Of a stretch of DNA of 64,000 bases, positions 44,170 through 51,670 are shown in pieces; the stretch's first letter is position 1, and every line of letters begins with the position of its first letter. The notes under the pieces were generated by a model. That model ran no database searches and was not told where the DNA came from. It saw only the letters and a program-made list of their open reading frames with translations. This DNA is from an uncultured Bacteroidaceae bacterium (GTDB lineage: Bacteria; Bacteroidota; Bacteroidia; Bacteroidales; Bacteroidaceae): positions 310,001 to 374,000 of the forward strand of contig CAJOIE010000001.1 in the NCBI GenBank assembly GCA_905234605.1. The letters run 5' to 3'. The position numbers and the translations under genes are program-made.

Positions 44170-44352
44170 ATGGCACATCCTAAAAGAAGACAATCCAAGA
44201 CACGCACTCTCAAGCGCCGGACTCACGACAAGGCCGTAGCACCAGCACTGGCTGTCTGCCCCAACTGTGGCGAGTTCCACATCTACCACACCGTATGCCC
44301 TGCTTGTGGCTACTATCGTGGCAAGGTCGCTATAGAGAAAGCCGAAGCTTAA
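44170..44352 (+). CDS. rpmF: 50S ribosomal protein L32
   Basis: A 60-residue basic protein starting MAHPKRRQSKTRTLKRRTHD, with a zinc-ribbon of two CxxC pairs (CPNC and CPAC) at about residues 30 and 43. This is the normal cysteine-containing L32. It is co-transcribed with the DUF177 gene. Confidence 0.96.
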   Translation: MAHPKRRQSKTRTLKRRTHDKAVAPALAVCPNCGEFHIYHTVCPACGYYRGKVAIEKAEA

Positions 44353-44363
44353 GGAACATCTAA

Positions 44364-44485
44364 GCCTCACCCCCGACCTTCTCCCAGAGGAGAGGGAGTA
44401 CGTACCTATTTTATATAACCGCGCGGGGTGCACCCGCCGAGAGGTATATACTTCCACTCACTCCACGAAGGGTCGGGGGTGAGGC
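44364..44485. repeat. MITE-like element with 15-bp terminal inverted repeats
   Basis: GCCTCACCCCCGACC (44364-44378) and GGTCGGGGGTGAGGC (44471-44485) are perfect inverted repeats enclosing 92 bases. The interior has smaller symmetric pieces, including GCGGGGTGCACCCGC-like (around 44422-44437) and GTACGTAC. It fills the gap between rpmF and fabH, contains no gene, and is followed by ATTTTGG, so it could also end the rpmF transcript. It resembles the palindromic intergenic repeats common in Bacteroidetes. No target duplication was recognised. Confidence 0.6.
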
Positions 44486-44531
44486 ATTTTGGCATATAAC
44501 ATCACCGTTATTGCACACCAACACAGAAGCT

Positions 44532-45530
44532 ATGGAAAGACTACATGCCGTCATCACAGGCATAGGTGGCTACGTGCCCGACTACATACTAAACAACGAA
44601 GAACTAAGCCGCATGGTGGACACCACCGACGAGTGGATAATGACACGCATCGGAGTGAAAGAGCGCCGCATACTCAACGAAGATGGTCTCGGCCCGAGCT
44701 ACATGGCCCGCAAGGCTGTGAAGCAACTGCTGGAACGCACCGACTGCGACCCCCTCTCGGTAGATGCCGTGATATGCTCCACCTCAACAGCCGACTACCA
44801 CTTCCCCTCTACAGCAAGCATCGTGCTCGGCAAGTGCGGCATGAGCAACGCCCATGCTTTTGAGCTGTCAGCTGCATGTTCGGGCTTCCTCTACGCCATG
44901 GACCAGGCTGCATGCATGATAGAGAGCGGCCGCTACAAGAAGATTGTAGTTATCGGTGCCGACAAGATGTCAAGCATCGTCGACTACACCGACCGAGCCA
45001 CATGCCCCATCTTCGGCGACGGTGCCGCTGCCGTGCTCGTGGAGCCTACGACAGAAGACCTCGGCTGGCAGGACAGCTATCTGCGCACCGACGGCCTGGG
45101 GCTGCCATTCCTATGCCTGCAAGGCGGAGGTTCCGTTGCTCCCCCATCCTACTTCACCTTAGAACACAAGATGCACTACCTGCATCAGGACGGCCGGACT
45201 GTGTATAAGTTTGCCGTTACCAACATGTCGGATGCATGTGCCATCATCGCCGAGCGCAACAACCTGAACAAGGACAACATTGCGTGGGTCATCCCCCACC
45301 AGGCCAACGTGCGCATCATCCAGGCTGTGGCCCAACGCCTGGAGCTGCCCATGGACAAGGTGATGCTCAACATACATAAGTATGGCAACACATCAAGCGC
45401 GACACTGCCTCTCGCTCTATGGGACTACGAGAAGCAGCTGCAGAAGGGCGACAACCTCATCTTCACAGCCTTTGGTGCCGGCTTCACATGGGGCGCAGCC
45501 TACATGAAGTGGGGCTACGACGGAAAATAA
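44532..45530 (+). CDS. fabH: Beta-ketoacyl-ACP synthase III
   Basis: This 332-residue enzyme starts fatty-acid synthesis by condensing acetyl-CoA with malonyl-ACP. The Cys-His-Asn triad is visible: 'ELSAACSGFLYAMD' (Cys about 116), 'WVIPHQANVRIIQAV' (His about 256) and 'YGNTSSATLPLAL' (Asn about 286). The N-terminus 'AVITGIGGYVPDYILNNEEL' and 'TTDEWIMTRIGVKERR' are typical. The ATG at 44532 is favoured; an upstream one at 44511 adds seven residues. Confidence 0.95.
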   Translation: MERLHAVITGIGGYVPDYILNNEELSRMVDTTDEWIMTRIGVKERRILNEDGLGPSYMARKAVKQLLERTDCDPLSVDAVICSTSTADYHFPSTASIVLGKCGMSNAHAFELSAACSGFLYAMDQAACMIESGRYKKIVVIGADKMSSIVDYTDRATCPIFGDGAAAVLVEPTTEDLGWQDSYLRTDGLGLPFLCLQGGGSVAPPSYFTLEHKMHYLHQDGRTVYKFAVTNMSDACAIIAERNNLNKDNIAWVIPHQANVRIIQAVAQRLELPMDKVMLNIHKYGNTSSATLPLALWDYEKQLQKGDNLIFTAFGAGFTWGAAYMKWGYDGK

Positions 45531-45641
45531 GGCCCTGTGCATCCCCATGGTCCAGACATTGAACCGTGAGAGCTACAGCGAGCCCCATGGGAATTGGAGC
45601 CATGGCCATGTGGCAATCATAGGGGCATAAACACTACAGCT

Positions 45642-46544
45642 ATGGAGCAGACATCTGCACAAGTGCACAAATCAGGCTTCGTCAACATCGTGGGCAACCC
45701 CAACGTGGGCAAGTCCACGCTCATGAACCTGCTCGTGGGTGAGCGCATATCCATAGCCACTTTCAAGGCACAGACCACGCGCCACCGCATAATGGGCATC
45801 CTCAATACGCCGGAGATGCAGATATGCTTCTCCGACACGCCTGGGGTGCTCAAGCCATCCTATAAGCTGCAGGAGCAGATGCTGCAATTCTCCGAGAGTG
45901 CCTTGCAGGATGCCGACGTGTTGCTCTATGTGACAGACATGGTGGAGACCCCCGACAAGAATGCCGACTTCCTGCAAAAGGTGAGCCGCCTGAAAGAACC
46001 CATCCTCCTGCTCATAAACAAGATAGACCTCAGCAACCAGCAGGCACTCACGGCTAAAGTCGATGAGTGGCACGCGGTGCTGCCGCAGGCCGAAGTGTTC
46101 CCCATATCGGCCCTGCACCGCTTCGGTGTAGACCAGGTGCTGGAGCGCATCAAGGCCCTCTTGCCTGCATCGCCGGCATACTTCGACAAAGATGCCTGGA
46201 CCGACAAGCCTGCACGCTTCTTCGTCACCGAGATTATACGTGAGAAGATACTCCTATACTACACCAAGGAGATACCCTACTCCGTGGAAGTGGCCGTGGA
46301 AAGCTTCAAGGAGACAGAAGCACTCATACGCATCAGTGCCATCATATATGTGGAGCGCGACAGCCAGAAAGGCATCATCATAGGCCATCAGGGCACAGCC
46401 CTCAAGCGCGTAAGCAGCGAAGCCCGCCGCGAGCTGGAACGCTTCTTCGACAAGAAAATATTCCTGCAGTGCTTTGTCAAGGTGGACAAAGACTGGCGCA
46501 GCAGCGACAAGGCAATGAAGCAGTTCGGCTACCAGCTGGAATAG
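45642..46544 (+). CDS. era: GTPase Era
   Basis: A 300-residue ribosome-assembly GTPase. G motifs: '[16 protein letters not shown]' (G1), 'AQTTRHRI' (G2), 'FSDTPGVLKP' (G3), 'INKIDLS' (G4). The KH RNA-binding domain occupies about 210-300 ('IIIGHQGTALKRVSSEARRELERFF'). Era binds the 3' end of 16S rRNA. The start at 45642 matches the family length; it is followed by der after 39 bases. Confidence 0.96.
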   Translation: MEQTSAQVHKSGFVNIVGNPNVGKSTLMNLLVGERISIATFKAQTTRHRIMGILNTPEMQICFSDTPGVLKPSYKLQEQMLQFSESALQDADVLLYVTDMVETPDKNADFLQKVSRLKEPILLLINKIDLSNQQALTAKVDEWHAVLPQAEVFPISALHRFGVDQVLERIKALLPASPAYFDKDAWTDKPARFFVTEIIREKILLYYTKEIPYSVEVAVESFKETEALIRISAIIYVERDSQKGIIIGHQGTALKRVSSEARRELERFFDKKIFLQCFVKVDKDWRSSDKAMKQFGYQLE

Positions 46545-46583
46545 CCGTTGCCGTGAAGCCTTAATCTTTCAATCTCTCGTGCA

Positions 46584-47891
46584 ATGCTCGTAGCAATCGT
46601 AGGACGCCCCAACGTGGGCAAGTCAACACTTTTCAACCGTCTGACCAAGACCCGTCATGCCATCGTCTCCGAGGAGGCCGGCACCACCCGCGACCGCCAG
46701 TACGGCAAGTGCGAATGGGTGGGCCGCGAGTTCTCCGTGGTCGACACTGGCGGCTGGGTAGTAGGCTCCGACGACATCTTCGAGGAAGAGATACGCAAAC
46801 AGGTAACCCTTGCCACCGAGGAGGCCGACCTCATCCTCTTCCTTGTCGACATAAACACCGGCATCACCGACCTCGACGAAGCCGTGGCCAACATACTGCG
46901 CCGCAGCACGAAGCCCGTAGTGCTCGTCAGCAACAAAGCCGACAACAGCGACCAGCATTGGCTGGCGGCCGACTTCTACCGCCTCGGCCTGGGCGACCCC
47001 ATCTGTATCTCAGCAGCCACAGGCAGCGGCACTGGCGACCTGCTCGACCTCGTGTTGCAGAAGCTACCGCCCACCGATGCCGTCGACGAGCATCTCGACC
47101 TGCCGCGCATAGCCGTCGTGGGGCGCCCCAACGTGGGCAAGTCGAGCCTCACCAACGCCTTCATAGGCGAAGACCGCCACATCGTGACACCCCTTGCCGG
47201 CACCACACGCGACAGCATCTACACACACTACCAGAAGTTCGGCTTCGACTTTCTCCTCGTCGACACCGCAGGCATACGCCGCAAGAACCGTGTCAGCGAA
47301 GACCTCGAGTTCTACAGCGTCATGCGAAGCATACGCTCCATCGAGAACAGCGACGTGTGCATACTCATGCTTGATGCCACACGCGGCATCGAAGCCCAGG
47401 ACCTCAGCATCTTCCAGCTCATACAGCGCAACCAGAAGGGCCTCGTCGTGGTGGTCAACAAGTGGGATCTCGTGGAGGACAAGAGCACCAAGGCCATCAA
47501 ATACTTTGAGGACAGCATACGCGAGCGCATGGCCCCCTTCACCGACTTCGAGATAATCTTCTCCTCGGCTGTCACCAAGCAGCGCATCTTCCGCATACTC
47601 GAGGCCGCCGATGCCGTCGACAAGCACCGCCGTGCCCGCGTCGGCACCACACGCCTCAACCAGGAGATGCTGCCACTCATTGAGGCCTATCCGCCGCCAT
47701 CCATGAAGGGCAAGTACATCAAGATCAAGTACTGCTCACAGCTGCCAGCCACACGCGTGCCGTCATTCGTGTTCTACGCCAACCTGCCGCAGTACGTCAA
47801 GGAGCCATACCGCCGCTTCCTTGAGAACAAGATACGCGAGCGCTGGAACTTCACCGGCACACCCATCAACATCTTCATCCGGCAGAAGTAA
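46584..47891 (+). CDS. der: Ribosome biogenesis GTPase Der (EngA)
   Basis: A 435-residue protein with two tandem GTPase domains: first G1 '[14 protein letters not shown]' (residues 7-20), second G1 '[14 protein letters not shown]' (about 181-194), with NKAD and NKWD as the two G4 motifs. A KH-like domain follows (about 350-435). It acts in 50S assembly. It sits just behind era, and its stop is one base from the stop of the convergent DUF4384 gene. Confidence 0.96.
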   Translation: MLVAIVGRPNVGKSTLFNRLTKTRHAIVSEEAGTTRDRQYGKCEWVGREFSVVDTGGWVVGSDDIFEEEIRKQVTLATEEADLILFLVDINTGITDLDEAVANILRRSTKPVVLVSNKADNSDQHWLAADFYRLGLGDPICISAATGSGTGDLLDLVLQKLPPTDAVDEHLDLPRIAVVGRPNVGKSSLTNAFIGEDRHIVTPLAGTTRDSIYTHYQKFGFDFLLVDTAGIRRKNRVSEDLEFYSVMRSIRSIENSDVCILMLDATRGIEAQDLSIFQLIQRNQKGLVVVVNKWDLVEDKSTKAIKYFEDSIRERMAPFTDFEIIFSSAVTKQRIFRILEAADAVDKHRRARVGTTRLNQEMLPLIEAYPPPSMKGKYIKIKYCSQLPATRVPSFVFYANLPQYVKEPYRRFLENKIRERWNFTGTPINIFIRQK

Positions 47892-47892
47892 G

Positions 47893-48840
47893 CTACCTCT
47901 TTGACACTTGTATTATCTTCTTCTCACACTGGAGCTGTTTGTCCCGTGTGCGCAAGCCAAGGAGCCACTTCTGGAATGTCTTATAAGGTAGTTCGGGAGG
48001 CAGGTTGAAGAAGCTGCCGCCCACCTTCTGCTTGTCAATAGGTGTCACGGCCGTTGCACGCGTGAACTTGTTCGGGGAGAAAAGCACATAGAACTGCATC
48101 CTCTCCATGGCGGCATCGCAGTAGAGACTGATGCCGTCGTGCAGGGGCGGCAGCATGTTGTCCTGATTATCGTGTTCCGGCGAGAAGAACACATAGCGAC
48201 GCCCGCCTTTCACCTTGTAGATACCCTCAGGCTGTTCCTCACTCGGGATGAGACACTGAGCCACGGCCGCCGTGCCATCCACGCAATAGACAGCAAGATA
48301 GCCGTTGCAGGGGGCGGTGAACGAGAGATACAGGTCGTCGCCTTCAACAAAGTCGGTGGTGGCATCGCGCTCCGCAACATGGTTGCGCATCAGCTGCCAC
48401 TCAAACTGGGGCTTGCTCCAGGCTATCTCGCGCACCATGCCCGTGACGCGGCACACCACGCCATCCATGTCGTGCTCCTCATCGTAGGGGAGGAACTCAT
48501 ACTTTGGTTCCAGCACGTCGCCCAGGTATTCACCCTTGAGCTCACTCTCACTGATGGAGTAGAACGATGTCGAGCTGCCCTCGCCATCGCTGTTGATGAT
48601 GAGGCTGCCGCTCACTGCCGTGATAGTGCCAGGAAAGGCCTTCTGGATAGCCTCCAGTTTGGCACGCTCGTAAGCTGTCTCACGAGCGAGACTGCGCGGG
48701 ATGTCGGAGCCGAACAGATACCTGTATTCTGCCGTGACCATCATGCCCTCCTGCGCCCTGCCCAGCACGGGGCAGAGCAGCAGGAGGACCGTAGCGACGG
48801 CATTCAGAACACGTAACCGATGGAAGCGTAAGGATACCAT
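47893..48840 (-). CDS. Exported DUF4384-like protein, last gene of the caspase cassette
   Basis: The 315-residue form begins MVSLRFHRLRVLNAVATVLLLLCPVLGRAQ, a good signal peptide; an ATG at 48870 would add ten residues. The N-terminal part ('YERAKLEAIQKAFPGTITAV') resembles the short helix-sheet module of stress-response/LPP20-like proteins. The later part ('LYLSFTAPCNGYLAVYCVDGTAAVAQCLIPSE', then 'VKGGRRYVFF') matches DUF4384, a domain often attached to bacterial caspase-like proteins. It overlaps the end of the preceding gene by about 37 bases, so all four genes form one operon. Confidence 0.75.
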   Translation of the reverse strand: MVSLRFHRLRVLNAVATVLLLLCPVLGRAQEGMMVTAEYRYLFGSDIPRSLARETAYERAKLEAIQKAFPGTITAVSGSLIINSDGEGSSTSFYSISESELKGEYLGDVLEPKYEFLPYDEEHDMDGVVCRVTGMVREIAWSKPQFEWQLMRNHVAERDATTDFVEGDDLYLSFTAPCNGYLAVYCVDGTAAVAQCLIPSEEQPEGIYKVKGGRRYVFFSPEHDNQDNMLPPLHDGISLYCDAAMERMQFYVLFSPNKFTRATAVTPIDKQKVGGSFFNLPPELPYKTFQKWLLGLRTRDKQLQCEKKIIQVSKR

Positions 48841-49595
48841 TTCGATGCCTGTTGCCATGACTTGTTGCACTCATACAATGTGCCCACATTGGCTATAATG
48901 TGCCCCGATGCATAGCCGAGACCCCAATCAATGTTCATATATCCTCGTGTGACATTCTCTCGGTCGAATGTTGTCGTGGCCGCTGCAGGCATGGTGGACT
49001 CATATTCTACACGCGCCGAACTGTCATGCACCGACACGCCAACGCCCAAATGTATATACAGCGGATGACAGATGGCAAACATCACGCCTGCACCGCCATA
49101 GTAGTAGCTATGCTCCTGCTTCAATATGCTGTTAGAGCTTACGGTTGTCTTTGTGTGAGGTATGTTGCAGAAGAGCGTCCTCAAGTATACTCCATACCGC
49201 ATATCGGCGTTGAAGAGCCCTGCCGTGAGCCCCAGCGACGGGCGGTACAAGGACTCCGACACGACGGCATTCACGCCAATGAACGGGCGCATCGCTGCAT
49301 TGTTGAACCTGGTGTCACGCTGGAGCGTCACGCTCATGTCGGGGCTCACAGGCACCTCCCTGTTGCGGAAGCCTGCATATTGCAGCTTGAGGGCCGATGT
49401 TCCCTCAGGCACGACGATGGTGAAGCGTCCGTTGATGTCGGTTGTCGTGCTCTGATCTGTCTCCGGCACCAGCACACGCACTCCGGGCATTGGCGCGCCG
49501 TTGTCATTGCATACGGTTCCCTGCACAGCTGTCTGTGCCATGATGTCAGCACTAAGTGCTATGGCAAAGGCCACAAAAAGAAGTAGTCGTTTCAT
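48804..49595 (-). CDS. Outer-membrane protein with CarboxypepD_reg-like domain
   Basis: A 263-residue protein with signal peptide MKRLLLFVAFAIALSADIMAQ. Residues 22-92 form a carboxypeptidase-regulatory-like beta-sandwich ('VQGTVCNDNGAPMPGVRVLVPETDQSTTTDINGRFTIVVP'), the module also found at the N-termini of SusC proteins. The rest (about 100-263) is a small beta-barrel-like region with glycine/aromatic repeats and a final aromatic ('YPYASIGYVF'). It probably sits in the outer membrane and anchors or senses for the caspase cassette; this is an inference from gene order. Confidence 0.7.
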   Translation of the reverse strand: MKRLLLFVAFAIALSADIMAQTAVQGTVCNDNGAPMPGVRVLVPETDQSTTTDINGRFTIVVPEGTSALKLQYAGFRNREVPVSPDMSVTLQRDTRFNNAAMRPFIGVNAVVSESLYRPSLGLTAGLFNADMRYGVYLRTLFCNIPHTKTTVSSNSILKQEHSYYYGGAGVMFAICHPLYIHLGVGVSVHDSSARVEYESTMPAAATTTFDRENVTRGYMNIDWGLGYASGHIIANVGTLYECNKSWQQASKWYPYASIGYVF

Positions 49596-49644
49596 TGAGA
49601 ATGAGGTTTAGGGTTAAATGGACAATGGTAAAAGCTTAATGCGG

Positions 49645-51657
49645 TTATGGCACGAGGCGCATGCGCTCCCACGATGCCTGACAGGTCGGCGAGACGTTCA
49701 CCGTCGGGGTCTGCTCCTCATGGAGGCGCACACTGGCATGCGCGGTCACCTTGCTCTCTATATACGCCTGCAGCTCCTTGAGGCTGACCCTGCCCTTGCT
49801 CTCCTTCAGCTTCTTGAGCAAGTAGTAGGTGAAGAGGCCATGCGACTGTTCCATGTAGGGATGTGCTATCTGCTCGCCCGATGCTGCACTGAACACCACC
49901 ATGTTGCCTTGTGGCTTCTCTGCCTTGGGCTTGACAATAATCTTGCCACGCCCTTTCTCCTCCAGGCTTGCACCGCTGAAGCAGGCGTCGAGCATCACCA
50001 CCACCTGTCTGGCATCGGTTGCCGACAACTCGGCATACAGGCGCGAGAGCGGATAGCACGCATCGGTGTTCTTGCCGTCGGAGTCGATGGGCAGCAGATA
50101 GGCATCCTGCGAAGCACGGTTGGGCAGTCCGTGGCCGGCATAGTAGAAGAGGATATTGATGTCGCCGGCCATGCCGCGCGCTATGCGCTGTATGTCGCTG
50201 ACAGCCATGCTTATCTCGCCGTAGGAAGCATTGGTGTAGGAGCGTATGTGCTCTGGGTCTATGCCCAAGGTGCGCTCGCAGTACTTGGCGAAGACAGCAC
50301 CGTCGTTTGATGCCATCTCCACCTTGGGCACATATTTATAGTCCTCATTGGAGATGATCACGGCAAAGGTGTTGTCGCTCTTGCCACGCCCATGCGGTAT
50401 GCCCATGTCCACATCGCTGCGCGGCACCGTGGCCACTGGAGCCTGCACATTGGCCGACAGGAGCTCGCGGGCATCGCCCGTGGCCATGCTGCCGACGGCC
50501 TGTGGCGGTGTGTCGCGAGGCACCTCGGCGGCAGGCGTGCGCTTAGGCAGCTGCGCCACGTCATATCTATACTCCATGCCTGAAGGCAGCATGAACGTCA
50601 GCTGCGAGAGTGCAAAGCTGTCGAACACCATCCCGTAGGCAGGGTTCTTGATGCGCACATCGCCCCATTGCTGGGCAAACTCCTGTGCCTCGTTGTTCGT
50701 GCGAGGCACTGGCAGGAACACCTCACCGTATGGCGTCATTATGGGGAACACCTGATTGTCGGCATCATAGTCCTCAAGCACCATCTCCTCAGGCGTGAAG
50801 GGCTGTGAGAAGCGCTCGGCATACTCCTGTGTGCCATCGCGATAGAAATGCTGCAGCTGTGCTGTGGCCGTGTCCATGCGGGCGTTGTAGTCGCGTGTCG
50901 ACTCGAACTGGTTCTTCTGCCTCCACTGCTCCATGCGCGGGGTGACATAGGCATTGAGATAGTCCATGTATTCGGGACGCGCGATGCCTGCGGTGTCGGC
51001 CGGCGGCACGCCGTTCCTCTTCACGGCATCACGCAGGAAGTTGCGTGCCGTGGCCAGGAGCTGCATGGCATGGTCGCGCCGCGATGTCTCGCCGGTCTTG
51101 AGATACTCTGAGAAATAGCGCACGGCAGCCTTGTAGTTGCCCGCATTGAAGGTGTTGGCGGCGGCGAAATAGACCATCGTGGGGAAATAGGCACACGCCT
51201 CGGCACGCATGTCGGGCACGTCCTGCATGTCGTGGTCAAGAATGAGCTCCACGTAGGCACGTGCAAAGCGTGTGGCCTCGCGCGTGGCTTCGGAGTCATT
51301 GCTGCGGGAGTACCATGCGGCACCGTTCTGGAGGTGCGGATGCAGCTCGGTGAGGGCTTTCCGGGCCTGCACATAGCCCTCCGCGCCACGCGGTGCACTG
51401 ACGTAAGCCTGCATATAGGAGGCATAGCTCTCATAGAGAAGAGCATACATGGGCGAGCGGTCGGCGGGCTGGTCGGTGTCGTCCAGCACCAGATGCGATA
51501 TTTCCAGGAGCTTGAGGTACTCGCGGAAGCATGAGTCGCCGTGTGCCAGCGTGGTGCCGTCGGCAGCACGGGTTGCCGTTGCCGTGGTCAGCACGCACGC
51601 CATTGCCATGCATGCGCCTGCACGGCAGGCTATGTGCATCCATCCTGTTGTTTTCAT
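49645..51657 (-). CDS. Exported caspase-family (C14) protease
   Basis: The 670-residue product has a signal peptide (about 1-31). Residues about 45-235 are helical. A second region (about 240-365) shares a pattern with the neighbouring propeller protein. The C-terminal caspase fold starts 'FAVIISNEDYKYVPKVEMASNDG' (431) and holds the His-Cys dyad in 'ILFYYAGHGLPNRAS' (H509) and 'VVVMLDACFSGAS' (C559). The specificity pocket region 'VVFSAASGEQIAHPYMEQSHGLFTYYLLKKL' follows. Both catalytic residues are intact, so it is likely active. Bacterial caspase relatives usually cleave after basic residues. It lies 13 bases after the propeller gene. Confidence 0.88.
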   Translation of the reverse strand: MKTTGWMHIACRAGACMAMACVLTTATATRAADGTTLAHGDSCFREYLKLLEISHLVLDDTDQPADRSPMYALLYESYASYMQAYVSAPRGAEGYVQARKALTELHPHLQNGAAWYSRSNDSEATREATRFARAYVELILDHDMQDVPDMRAEACAYFPTMVYFAAANTFNAGNYKAAVRYFSEYLKTGETSRRDHAMQLLATARNFLRDAVKRNGVPPADTAGIARPEYMDYLNAYVTPRMEQWRQKNQFESTRDYNARMDTATAQLQHFYRDGTQEYAERFSQPFTPEEMVLEDYDADNQVFPIMTPYGEVFLPVPRTNNEAQEFAQQWGDVRIKNPAYGMVFDSFALSQLTFMLPSGMEYRYDVAQLPKRTPAAEVPRDTPPQAVGSMATGDARELLSANVQAPVATVPRSDVDMGIPHGRGKSDNTFAVIISNEDYKYVPKVEMASNDGAVFAKYCERTLGIDPEHIRSYTNASYGEISMAVSDIQRIARGMAGDINILFYYAGHGLPNRASQDAYLLPIDSDGKNTDACYPLSRLYAELSATDARQVVVMLDACFSGASLEEKGRGKIIVKPKAEKPQGNMVVFSAASGEQIAHPYMEQSHGLFTYYLLKKLKESKGRVSLKELQAYIESKVTAHASVRLHEEQTPTVNVSPTCQASWERMRLVP

Positions 51658-51670
51658 AGCATAGACGTAT

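Noticed and set aside
48900-49586. 228-codon plus-strand frame opposite the CarboxypepD_reg gene
   Set aside because: No homology pattern, no start context, and fully covered by a convincing exported protein on the other strand.
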